Origin: Chloroflexota bacterium
GTDB taxonomy: Bacteria > Chloroflexota > Anaerolineae > VGOG01
Assembly (NCBI GenBank): GCA_030615705.1
Contig: JAUWYT010000009.1
Location: forward strand, 1-15,150
Length of the DNA stretch: 15,150 nt
Direction of reading: 5' to 3'
Shown: positions 1 through 6,803 of the stretch, in pieces
How the letters are laid out: each line of letters opens with the position of its first letter
How positions within the stretch are numbered: the stretch's first letter is position 1
Made by a program: the position numbers and the translations under genes
The notes under the pieces: model-generated
Database searches by the model: none
Seen by the model: the letters and a program-made list of their open reading frames with translations, nothing else
Told to the model about the DNA's origin: nothing

Positions 1-996
1 CTTAGCTTTCTCTGGTGGAGGGTTCTTATATATAGCTAGTGCTGAACTAATGCCCGAGTTATTAAAACAGGAAGATTTAAAGAAATCGATATTGCACCCG
101 ACCCCTCTCACTTTCCGGTGCAGAAGGGCTGCGATACCCACAGCCCCAGCCCCTTCCACAACCAGATGATGCTGCTCCAGGGCAAAGGTCATAGCCTCGG
201 CAATCGCTGCCTCTGACACCAAAACGACGTCGTCAACATACTCCTGGACCATGCTGAAGGTGTACTGATTGTCCTCGCCGAGGCCACCCGCCAGCGCGTG
301 CGCGATGGTCTCCTCCTCCTCCATCTGTATCGGTGCGCCCGCTTTCAAGCTGTAGTACATCACAGGCGCGCGCTCCATCGAAACGCCGATCACTCGAATC
401 GTGGGGTTTGCCGATTTCAAAGTCAGCGCAATCCCCCCCAGCAACCCGCCCCCCGCGAGGGGTACGACGGCCGTATTGATCTCAGGGAAGTCCTCCAACA
501 GCTCCAGGCCGATGGTACCCTGCCCGGCGATGACGAAGGGATCGTCGAAAGAGTCAATCATGGTCAATCCCCGCTCCTCTGCCAACCGCAAGGCGTGGCT
601 AACGGATTCGTCGTAGCTCTTGCCATACAGCACTATCTCAGCGCCGAGGCGTCTGATAGCATCCGCTTTGTTGCTCGGAACCCGTGCTGAAATACAGATC
701 GCGGCATTGATGCCTGATCGGCTCGCCACGTACGCTACCGCCCGGCCGTGGTTGCCGGTGGAGCCCGTGACGACCCCTCGTGCCTTCTCCTCCGCTGTGA
801 GGTTGAGCATCTTGTTGGCGGCCCCCCGGATCTTGAACGAACCCGTCTCCTGCAAACTCTCAAGCTTCAGGTGCACAGAACTGCCGACGTGCTTCGTCAG
901 CAGGGGAGAATGGACCAGAGGCGTCCTCCTGGCAATGGATGCGATCCTCTGTCTGGCCAAATAGACGTCGAGCATCGTCACGTCGGAAGCAGGCAC
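1..996 (-). CDS. Threonine/serine dehydratase, EutB-like, PLP-dependent (3' end beyond window)
   Basis: Fold-type II PLP enzyme that would deaminate threonine or serine, or a related hydroxy-amino acid, to a 2-oxo acid in the cytoplasm. Visible motifs: GSFKIRG with the PLP lysine at about residue 55, the STGNHG substrate loop, the PLAGGGLLGG phosphate-binding loop, and EGAGAVG near the C-terminus. The stretch VIGVSMERAPVM resembles the EutB branch (hydroxyectoine-utilisation dehydratase), but no other ectoine gene is visible, so the substrate is open. No stop occurs before the left edge. GTG at 996 is chosen because GTGAGGAATCT precedes it; ATG at 975 is a later option, and an in-frame ATG at 1047 lies inside a repeat and has no ribosome site. 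After AALLHRKV the expected C-terminal segment ending in a GGNID-like motif looks shortened, and the last 33 codons in view (bases 1-98) are AT-rich. It lies downstream of the deacylase on the same strand, about 150 bases away. Confidence 0.85.
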   Translation of the reverse strand, partial: MPASDVTMLDVYLARQRIASIARRTPLVHSPLLTKHVGSSVHLKLESLQETGSFKIRGAANKMLNLTAEEKARGVVTGSTGNHGRAVAYVASRSGINAAICISARVPSNKADAIRRLGAEIVLYGKSYDESVSHALRLAEERGLTMIDSFDDPFVIAGQGTIGLELLEDFPEINTAVVPLAGGGLLGGIALTLKSANPTIRVIGVSMERAPVMYYSLKAGAPIQMEEEETIAHALAGGLGEDNQYTFSMVQEYVDDVVLVSEAAIAEAMTFALEQHHLVVEGAGAVGIAALLHRKVRGVGCNIDFFKSSCFNNSGISSALAIYKNPPPEKAK

Positions 997-1040
997 AGAT
1001 TCCTCACTTAGCAGCTGGACAATGTTAGATTCCACCTCAG

Positions 1041-1122
1041 GTGTCATTGCGAGGCACGCTGTTTGTGCCGAAGCAATCCCCTACTGCGCTTGGAGATTGC
1101 TTTGCTCCGCTCGCAATGACAC
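1041..1122. repeat. Palindromic dispersed repeat (TGTCATTGCGAG type)
   Basis: Perfect 13-bp terminal inverted repeat: GTGTCATTGCGAG at 1041-1053 pairs with CTCGCAATGACAC at 1110-1122. Inner arms also pair (GAAGCAATC with GATTGCTTT). The sequence matches the style of REP/MITE-like palindromes scattered in many bacterial genomes. It lies between the deacylase stop and the dehydratase start, and would form a long hairpin in a shared transcript. It contains no gene. Confidence 0.8.
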
Positions 1123-1144
1123 ATGTAACATTGTCAAGATAGTA

Positions 1145-2728
1145 TCAGGGCACCTGTCCGGGCAAGGCACCGGTGTGCTCACACTGGTCAATGACCACCA
1201 CGCCATTGACGACGACGTAGGGGATGCCCTCAGGGTACTGATGTGGATCAGTGTAGGTCGCCCTGTCGGCGACAGTCTGGGCGTCGAATAGGACCAGGTC
1301 GGCCCACGCGCCCTCGCAGATCACCCCCCGGTCGCTCAGGCTGAAGCGCTCTGCGGTGACGGAGGTCATCTTTTTCACCGCCTCCTCCAGCGAGAGCACC
1401 TTCTCCTCGCGCACGTAGCGCCCCAACACACGAGGGAACGTGCCGTAGTAGCGCGGGTGAGGTCTGCTCCGAGCCAACACACCGTAGGGAGCCAGGGCGT
1501 CGCCGTCGCTGCCCACCACCACCAGAGGATGGCGCATTAAGATACGCACGTTGTCCTCCAATTGGCCGAAACACACGCACTCCACCTGTCCCTCGCTGAT
1601 CACGATCAGATCGAGGGCAGTCTCCAACGGGTCCCTTCCCTCGTCCGCGCTGATCTCGGCGATGTTCTTGCCCTGCACGTCTGGCCTGGGGCTGCAATCG
1701 GTGATCAGGAGGTCGGTCCAGTCGCGCATGCCGCCGCGATTCTCCCACTCGGCGCGGTTCTCCTCCCAGTCCTTCCTGAGCCGGGCTCGCACCTCGGGGT
1801 CGCTCAACCGTTCCCCGACAGCCCTGGCCCCACCCGCCTGCGCCCAGTAGGGCAGAATATACGCCAGCCAGCTCACACCGGCTGTGTAGGGGTACTGATC
1901 ACAGCCCACTCTCACCCCTAGCGAACGGGCATCCTCAAGCATAGCCAGCAGCCGGTCGGCGCCCTCCCAATTTCGGTAGCCCTCCAGCTTGACGTGGGAG
2001 ATTTGCACCTGAATCTCAGCCTGTTTGCCGATCTCAATTGCCTCGGCCACCGCTTCGAACAACCGGTTGGTCTCGCTGCGGACGTGCGTGGCATAGATAC
2101 CGCCACGGCGCGCTGCCACCCGCGCCAGGCCGATCACCTCCTCGGTGCGGGCGTAAAAGCCCGGCGGGTAAAACAGTCCGGTGGAGAGGCCACGCGCTCC
2201 CTGTTCCATGGCCTGCGCCACCAGCCGCTCCATCTCGGCCTGCTGCTCCGGCGTAGGCTGGATGTCGTCGAAACCCAACACTGCACCCCGCACCGTGTTG
2301 TGACCGACCAACGCCACTACGTTCAAGGCCGTGCCTGGGTGGCACAGACGCTCCAGGTATTCGGCCATACTCACCCACGTGACGTCCAGGCCAAGAGACT
2401 TGGCCTCATCCCGCGCCTCCTCCACAGCCGCGCCCAACAGCGGGGCCGGCGAGCCGCCGCAGTTGCCGATGACCTCCGTGGTCACCCCCTGGCGGATTTT
2501 GCTCTCGGCCCGGGGGTTAACCAGCAGGGTAAGATCTGAGTGGGTGTGAGGATCAATGAAGCCCGGGGCCAGGTGCAACCCCTGCGCGTTTATCGTGCGA
2601 TTCGCCTCTTGCTCCACCTCCTCGGCCATCACGGCGATGCGGCCCGCCGCGATCCCCACGTCGGCTTTGAAAGCCGGTTTCCCTGTGCCGTCTACCACGA
2701 CACTGTTCTTGATCAGGATGTCCAGCAT
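1145..2728 (-). CDS. N-acyl-D-amino-acid deacylase (D-aminoacylase), amidohydrolase superfamily
   Basis: Zinc-dependent hydrolase expected to remove the acyl group from N-acyl-D-amino acids, probably cytoplasmic. The 527 residues are a little longer than classic D-aminoacylases. All ligands known for the family are visible: HxH in GFIDPHTHSDL (H61, H63), the bridging Cys in VIGNCGGS (C90), His in YATHVRSE, His in QISHVKLEG, and the catalytic Asp in VVGSDGDALA. The N-terminal beta segment (MLDILIKNSVVVDGTGKP) and the C-terminal ADLVLFDAQTV are typical of amidohydrolase flanking domains. ATG at 2728 is chosen because GGAAAGG stands about 8 bases upstream and the family begins here; the open frame upstream to 2842 has no family similarity. 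It precedes the EutB-like dehydratase on the same strand, which suggests amino-acid degradation. Other members act on dihydropyrimidine-like or D-glutamate substrates, so the exact specificity is unproven. Confidence 0.92.
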   Translation of the reverse strand: MLDILIKNSVVVDGTGKPAFKADVGIAAGRIAVMAEEVEQEANRTINAQGLHLAPGFIDPHTHSDLTLLVNPRAESKIRQGVTTEVIGNCGGSPAPLLGAAVEEARDEAKSLGLDVTWVSMAEYLERLCHPGTALNVVALVGHNTVRGAVLGFDDIQPTPEQQAEMERLVAQAMEQGARGLSTGLFYPPGFYARTEEVIGLARVAARRGGIYATHVRSETNRLFEAVAEAIEIGKQAEIQVQISHVKLEGYRNWEGADRLLAMLEDARSLGVRVGCDQYPYTAGVSWLAYILPYWAQAGGARAVGERLSDPEVRARLRKDWEENRAEWENRGGMRDWTDLLITDCSPRPDVQGKNIAEISADEGRDPLETALDLIVISEGQVECVCFGQLEDNVRILMRHPLVVVGSDGDALAPYGVLARSRPHPRYYGTFPRVLGRYVREEKVLSLEEAVKKMTSVTAERFSLSDRGVICEGAWADLVLFDAQTVADRATYTDPHQYPEGIPYVVVNGVVVIDQCEHTGALPGQVP

Positions 2729-2760
2729 GTTCTGTGCCTTTCCAGCATCGTAACTCGAGT

Positions 2761-2792
2761 GTGGCAGAAACCCGGTCTTACCGTTCTGCCAC
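2761..2792 (-). promoter_or_regulatory. Strong hairpin in the leader of the deacylase gene
   Basis: Perfect 9-bp inverted repeat: GTGGCAGAA at 2761-2769 with TTCTGCCAC at 2784-2792. Inside it CGGT and ACCG pair again around a 3-base loop. It lies 33 bases upstream of the deacylase start codon. There is no T tract, so it is not a classic terminator. It could be an operator or an RNA element controlling the deacylase; its role is inferred only from position. Confidence 0.5.
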
Positions 2793-2840
2793 CTGACGCT
2801 GTGCTTGTCACCCGGCAATGCCCGCGCGATTGCCACCCCC

Positions 2841-2868
2841 AAAAGCGAGGTCCAGGAGCCTCGCTTTT
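2841..2868. terminator. Bidirectional intrinsic terminator
   Basis: Perfect 10-bp stem AAAAGCGAGG / CCTCGCTTTT with an 8-base loop, giving a T tract on either strand. On the minus strand it follows the stop of the 70-codon reading frame at 2880 and precedes the deacylase leader, so it should separate the two transcription units. Confidence 0.75.
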
Positions 2869-2879
2869 CTCGCCAACCC

Positions 2880-3092
2880 CTAGCGCCCCTCCATCCTCTC
2901 CTCTATGGGGACGTAATCAATGTCAAAACCGAAATAGCGATGTCCGGCACCGCCCAGCCCTTTCTCGGAACGGAAGGCCTCCAATCCCTTTATGCCGATG
3001 ACTGCCACCTCTTGGCCGGCATCGAGGAGAGTGTTCCTTATCCCCTCCCCGCTCTTGCGGTCCACGATGACCACCAAGATGGCGTGAGGCAA
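2880..3092 (-). CDS. Small hypothetical protein, 70 codons
   Basis: I do not recognise this gene with confidence. It starts at TTG (3092) and ends at TAG; an in-frame TGA lies 12 codons upstream of the start. The third codon position is GC-rich like the neighbouring genes, which supports real coding. The N-terminal half (hydrophobic strand ILVVIVD, a helix with GIRNTLLDAGQ, then EVAVIGIKG) weakly recalls the C-terminal alpha/beta segment of PurM-type proteins, so it may be a remnant of a larger gene, but the second half (GLGGAGHRYFGFDIDYVP) does not fit. A minus-strand promoter at 3267-3295 and a terminator at 2841-2868 bracket it as its own transcription unit. No clear Shine-Dalgarno sequence is seen. 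Confidence 0.45.
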   Translation of the reverse strand: MPHAILVVIVDRKSGEGIRNTLLDAGQEVAVIGIKGLEAFRSEKGLGGAGHRYFGFDIDYVPIEERMEGR

Positions 3093-3266
3093 TGGCCCAA
3101 TCCTAATGATTGTACAGACTCATTTCCGGATAATGTTTTTACACGGAAATGTCGCCAACCTCTTTAGTAGACAAAAGTATTTCGTCTGTCAATACAACCT
3201 GGGAAACAAAGCGAACTCTTCCTTGAGATGGCAACGACGATCAGACAGGTCATCTGAGGCAACCTT

Positions 3267-3295
3267 ATTATACTCCCAGACTCAGCTTTTGTCTA
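3267..3295 (-). promoter_or_regulatory. Sigma-70-like promoter facing the small gene
   Basis: On the minus strand TAGACA (3295-3290) is followed after exactly 17 bases by TATAAT (3272-3267). The -10 is perfect and the -35 matches TTGACA at four or five positions. It would start transcription near 3260, about 170 bases upstream of the small gene at 3092. Confidence 0.5.
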
Positions 3296-3320
3296 GGAGG
3301 TACGAAGCCCAAGATCTCCC

Positions 3321-3349
3321 CTGACACCCCCTCAAACTCCTGATATAAT
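3321..3349 (+). promoter_or_regulatory. Sigma-70-like promoter with no evident gene downstream
   Basis: CTGACA (3321-3326), 17-base spacer, TATAAT (3344-3349). It points right into a stretch with no convincing reading frame. It stands back to back with the minus-strand promoter at 3267-3295, the two -35 boxes being 25 bases apart. Confidence 0.5.
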
Positions 3350-3679
3350 CTCCCCAGACAAGTGCTATTATCCAGACATAAAGGCGGCGATCCCTCAAGT
3401 TAACCCCGTCAAGAGTGAGCCTTATCCAGGAAAAACTCTGAAGATAATATTCTAGCGAGTCCCCAAAACACCGTACCCGTTGACACGCCCCCATGTTCAT
3501 GTCCCCGCTTGACTTGACCTTTCGTCCTTACAGTGGTATGCCGTTCTTCAGCTAGGGCACTCCAAGGCACACAGGCTGAATCTCACGCTGTTGTAGGGTT
3601 CGTATATGCTCCTGGACGCTCACTGACTTTCTCACATTGTTGCCAAGGGGTATGAGAACAACAAAGAAGTCTGCCCGGA

Positions 3680-3708
3680 TTGCACCGGACGGGCTTGTAT
3701 GCTATAAT
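3680..3708 (+). promoter_or_regulatory. Sigma-70-like promoter for the ABC ATPase unit
   Basis: TTGCAC (3680-3685), 17-base spacer, perfect TATAAT (3703-3708), start near 3715. It is the closest good promoter upstream of the YraN remnant and the ATPase gene at 4059, giving a leader of about 345 bases. It may also serve miaA by read-through. Confidence 0.55.
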
Positions 3709-3772
3709 GGGGCTATCCGTCGGAAACTCATATGAACTATACGAAACCCCTTTACCCTTGCAGAGGTCGCGA

Positions 3773-3898
3773 TTAGTCTACCTTGACGATCTCCGCATTC
3801 TTGTTATACCCGACCGTCAGGGTAAAAGGGAATAGATAGGATTTGACCGACTCAATGCGGCCGAGAGTATGGAACGCCTGAGGAGTCGGTGACGCCAA
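3773..3898 (-). other. Possible C-terminal fragment of an unidentified gene
   Basis: Minus-strand open frame of 41 codons between an in-frame TAG at 3901-3899 and a TAA at 3775-3773. Its last part reads SYLFPFTLTVGYNKNAEIV then KVD and stop, which looks like the end of a real protein rather than random translation. There is no ATG start, and its first codons lie over the YraN remnant. I cannot name the family. It is best read as a gene tail left by a deletion or insertion. Confidence 0.2.
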
Positions 3899-4062
3899 CT
3901 AAGCAGGCCAAGCTGGTGAAAGTGGCGCGGACCTATCTGCAAGAGCACAGTTGGGAAGGCGATTGGCGCATTGACGTGGTGGCGGTGGAGATGACGTCTA
4001 GGGGCAGGTTGTTGCGGGTAGAGCTAATAAAGAACGCGGTGACAGGCTGGGAATTGCTATGA
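3862..4062 (+). pseudogene. yraN: Truncated YraN/UPF0102 family protein (C-terminal part only)
   Basis: The frame reads REYGTPEESVTPTKQAKL, then VARTYLQEH, DWRIDVVAVE and ELIKNAVTG. This is the C-terminal half of the UPF0102 (YraN) family, endonuclease-like proteins of about 120 residues. The N-terminal half, including the catalytic-type region with GEIDLI and VEVKTR, is missing; an in-frame TGA stands at 3844-3846 and none of the three forward frames upstream supplies it. The stop TGA (4060-4062) overlaps the ATG of the ABC ATPase (4059), so the old translational coupling survives. A GTG at 3889 could in principle start a 57-residue peptide, but the purine run before it is too close to act as a normal ribosome site. 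Probably a decayed gene. Confidence 0.7.
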
Positions 4063-5214
4063 CTCAGGTGCGCTTGGAGAATGTGACCAAGGTCTTCCCG
4101 ATAGAGGGCCAGGCTTTGGCCAGCATCAGGGAGTTCGGGCGGGCGTTGAGTGGAGGGCCGAAGGAGCTCCTGGGCGGTAAAGCTGAGATCAGGGCTCTGG
4201 ACAAGGTCAACCTGCTCATTCGCCACGGTGAGACCATGGGCCTGATCGGCCCGACGGCTTGTGGCAAGACCACCCTTCTCAAGGTCATAGCGGGGCTGAT
4301 CGCGCTCGACGAGGGCGCTGTCTATTTCGATGGCCAGGACGTAACCAAAATGCCGCCGTGGGAGCGGAACATCGGCATGGTCTTTCAGGATTATGCTCTC
4401 TATCCCCACATGACTTCTTTGGAGAACCTGGCCTTTCCCTTCGTCGTGCGGCAGCGGGAGGAGGAGATTCCCGAGCAGGTGAGGGCTACCTCCAAGATCA
4501 TGGGCTTGGGCTTCGATAAACTGTTGGGCCGGCTGCCGCGCACTCTATCCGATGGGGAGAGGCAGCGAGTGGCGGTCGCCCGCTGCATCATCCGCGAGCC
4601 CCGGGTCTTCCTCTTCGACGAGCCCCTCTCCAACCTGGACGCCAAGCTCAGGTCCCAGACCAGGGTGGAGATCAAGCGCCTCCTCAGGCGTTTCCGCATC
4701 ACCAGTGTCTACGCCACCCACGACCAAAGCGAGGCCATCGCCCTGGCTGACCGCCTGGCCGTGATGAACGAAGGACGCATCGAGCAGGTGGGCACCCAGG
4801 GGGGAGATCTACAATTGGCCCGTCAACCTCTTCGTGGCGGGCTTCGTGGGCACGCCGGCCATGAACTTCTTCCGGGGGCGGGTGGAGAACGGGGGGCTGC
4901 GCTTCGCCGACTTCAGCCTGCCCTTCCCGCCGCGTCTGAAGAGGATGCTGCAGCCTGGCCAGGAGGTGATCCTGGGCATCCGCCCTGAGCACATCGCCAT
5001 TGGCGCGGAGGGGCCCTTGCCGGTCAGGGTGGAGCAGATCCAGCCCTTGGTGACCAAACGCGCCCAGATCATTCGTGCCCGACTTGATGGGAGTACCTGC
5101 GTGGTCAGAGCAGGGGCTGAGGTGCCGGTGTGGGTTGGCGATTTCGTGTCGCTGCGTTTTGATCAAGAGCGGCTGCACCACTTTGAAGCTCAGACGTGGA
5201 ATAGGCTACGCTGA
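4059..5214 (+). CDS. ABC transporter ATP-binding protein, MalK/UgpC class, with a frameshift at a G6 run
   Basis: Cytoplasmic ATPase subunit that would power a carbohydrate-type (CUT1) importer. In order: Walker A GPTACGKT (residues 64-71, K70), Q-loop VFQDYALYPHM, signature LSDGERQRVAVARC (canonical LSGGQ is altered), Walker B VFLFDEP (D187, E188), D-loop SNLD, switch His in YATHDQ (H221), and a C-terminal MalK-like regulatory domain with GTPAMNFF and GIRPEHI. The frame from ATG 4059 is lost after GTQ at about 4798-4804 (a run of six G) and runs out of phase to 4988. Removing one G restores EIYNWPVNLFVAGFVGTPAMN and a 384-residue protein ending at TGA 5212-5214. An insert of roughly 25 residues (containing REFGRALSGGPKELLGG) sits between the first beta strand and the usual RALD segment. 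No cognate permease or binding protein is next to it. The frameshift may be a sequencing error, a true mutation or recoding. Confidence 0.85.
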
Positions 5215-5244
5215 TCCTGACAGTGGCGAGAAGGTGATCCTACC

Positions 5245-6222
5245 TTGGATTCGATTCAGCGCCCAGGCTCGGAAACTTCACCAAAGCGACCTCCCCTCAT
5301 CGTCATCGTTGGGCCAACGGCGGTGGGGAAGACGCCTCTGGCGTTGCGTTTGGCTCAGGAGTTCGATGGCGAGATCGTCTCCGCCGACTCCCGCCAGGTC
5401 TATCGGGGCCTGGACATCGGCACGGCCAAGCCAACCCTGGAGGAGCGCCGCCGCGCGCCCCATCATCTGATAGATGTGGTCGCTGCCGACGAGGCCTTCA
5501 CCCTGGCCCAATATCAGGAGCTTGCCTATGAGGTCATCGTCAATGTTTTAGCCCGAAGCAAGGTCCCTTTCCTGGTGGGGGGCACGGGGCTCTACGTGAG
5601 AGCGGTGGTGGAGGGGTGGGGCATCCCCCGGGTTCCGCCCAATGAGGAGTTGCGGGCGGAGCTGTATCGCCAGACGGAGATCAAAGGGGAGGGGGCCCTC
5701 CACGCCCGTCTGCGGGAAGTGGACCCGGTGGCTGCCGAGCGGATTGATCCCCGCAACGTGCGGCGGGTGGTTCGCGCCCTGGAGGTCTACCTGGAGACGG
5801 GTCAGCCCATTTCCGAGTTGCAGTGCAGAAAACCGCCGCCTTATCGCATTCTGCAGATTGGCTTGACCGTGGAACGCCAGGAGCTCTACCAGCGAATTGA
5901 TGAGCGGGTGGACAGGATGATCAAGGAAGGGCTGGTGGAGGAGGTCAGGGGGTTGGTTGAGCCAGGGTACCGCTACGACCTGCCCTCAATGTCGGGGCTG
6001 GGGTACCAGCAGATTGGCATGTATCTGCGAGGCCAGGTCAGCCTGGAGGAGGCTATTCAGCTCATCAAGCGTCACACCCGCCGCTTCGTGCGCTACCAGT
6101 ACAACTGGTTTCGCCTGGGCGACGAAAGCATTCACTGGTTTGATCTCCTCAGCGATACTTATGGGGAAATCCGGGAGCTTGTGGCCTCGTTCCTTCCGTC
6201 TCTTTGGCCCAGGGCCAGGTAG
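5245..6222 (+). CDS. miaA: tRNA dimethylallyltransferase
   Basis: Transfers a dimethylallyl group to adenosine 37 of tRNAs that read codons beginning with U. Residues 23-30 form the P-loop GPTAVGKT. SADSRQVYRGLDIGTAKP follows with the catalytic-type Asp and the tRNA/DMAPP contacts, then PHHLIDV, VGGTGLYVRA, DPRNVRRVVRALEVY and the C-terminal RRFVRYQYNWFR segment. At 325 residues it has the usual length. The start is TTG at 5245, supported by AAGGTGAT 7 bases upstream; no ATG precedes the conserved region. It follows the ABC ATPase by 30 bases on the same strand and may be cotranscribed with it. Its last 64 bases overlap, tail to tail, the 3' end of the methyltransferase on the other strand. 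The P-loop is followed by Pro (KTPLAL) where Glu or Thr is more common. Confidence 0.96.
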   Translation: MDSIQRPGSETSPKRPPLIVIVGPTAVGKTPLALRLAQEFDGEIVSADSRQVYRGLDIGTAKPTLEERRRAPHHLIDVVAADEAFTLAQYQELAYEVIVNVLARSKVPFLVGGTGLYVRAVVEGWGIPRVPPNEELRAELYRQTEIKGEGALHARLREVDPVAAERIDPRNVRRVVRALEVYLETGQPISELQCRKPPPYRILQIGLTVERQELYQRIDERVDRMIKEGLVEEVRGLVEPGYRYDLPSMSGLGYQQIGMYLRGQVSLEEAIQLIKRHTRRFVRYQYNWFRLGDESIHWFDLLSDTYGEIRELVASFLPSLWPRAR

Positions 6223-6803
6223 CAGTCGGGCTCGTTCCACACCCTCACTTCTCCCAGCCCTGCCTCCCGCAGCCACTGCCGCATTGTCTTCTCGTCGGGG
6301 ATTGTATCATGGGCCACGATACCACCTACGGAGCGGTGGAACTCGTTGATCGTCTGGCGGCTGGCGGTGTGGCAGATGACCAGCCGTCCCCCTTCCCTGA
6401 GAACCCGGCTGGCCTCGTCCAGGGTGCGCCGCTTGTCGGGGAAGTGAGGGAAGACGGCATTGCAGATCACCCAGTCGAAGGTCTCAGCCAGGAACGGCAG
6501 CCGCTGGGCGTCTCCCTGGACGTAGGCGACCGGATGCCCCTTGGCCTCAGCACGCCTGAGCATCTCGCCTGAGAAGTCCAGAGCCACGATCTGCCCCTCC
6601 CCGCCGGTCGCCTCCAGGAGCAGCGGCACCAGCACGCCAGTGCCGGTGCCCACATCCAGAACCGTACTCCCTGGTTCGATGCCAAGTCCAGCCACAATCT
6701 CCCGCAGCCGGGTTCGGGTCTCCTCCACCTCCGAAGCGTCCCATTCAACTGCGACCTCGTCGAAGAATTGACGTCGGTTTATCATCCCTCCAGGTTCTCT
6801 CAT
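6159..6803 (-). CDS. Class I SAM-dependent methyltransferase
   Basis: Rossmann-fold methyltransferase of the UbiE/Methyltransf_11 type; the substrate is unknown. SAM motif I is VLDVGTGTG (residues 48-56), the acidic residue is in ALDFSGEML, motif II region GDAQRLPF, then FDWVICNAVFPHF and LREGGRLVICH. The N-terminus MINRRQFFDEVAVEWD and the later INEFHRSVGG and HDTIPDE are conserved-looking signatures of one subfamily, but I cannot tie it to a reaction. ATG 6803 overlaps the permease stop by ATGA and has GAGGA 7 bases upstream, so it is translated as the last gene of the transporter operon. ATG 6785 is an alternative. The last 20 codons overlap the 3' end of miaA. Confidence 0.9.
   Translation of the reverse strand: MREPGGMINRRQFFDEVAVEWDASEVEETRTRLREIVAGLGIEPGSTVLDVGTGTGVLVPLLLEATGGEGQIVALDFSGEMLRRAEAKGHPVAYVQGDAQRLPFLAETFDWVICNAVFPHFPDKRRTLDEASRVLREGGRLVICHTASRQTINEFHRSVGGIVAHDTIPDEKTMRQWLREAGLGEVRVWNEPDCYLALGQRDGRNEATSSRISP

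Larger units (their letters stand above)
3093..3861. other. Gene-poor stretch, probable rearrangement scar
   Basis: About 770 bases, more AT-rich than the neighbours, without an intact gene I can support. The longest open frame (72 codons, minus, 3282-3500) has no recognisable motif and overlaps the divergent promoters. The region carries three near-consensus sigma-70 promoters (3267-3295 minus; 3321-3349 and 3680-3708 plus). At its right end are fragments of two different genes on opposite strands. I see no tRNA, rRNA or clear riboswitch. Confidence 0.6.

Noticed and set aside
298..964. Overlapping plus-strand open frames opposite the dehydratase
   Set aside because: They are the complement of a continuous minus-strand PLP-enzyme frame that was missed only because it runs off the edge.
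1041..1122. Considered as an intrinsic terminator of the deacylase gene
   Set aside because: No T tract follows the stem on either side, and the ends match a dispersed palindrome better.
1994..2539. 181-codon plus-strand open frame opposite the deacylase
   Set aside because: Antisense shadow in GC-rich coding sequence; the deacylase frame carries all catalytic motifs.
3282..3500. 72-codon minus-strand open frame in the gene-poor stretch
   Set aside because: No ribosome site or recognisable motif, and it overlaps the divergent promoters.
3933..4409. 158-codon minus-strand open frame
   Set aside because: Complement of the YraN remnant and the ABC ATPase, both of which have clear family motifs.
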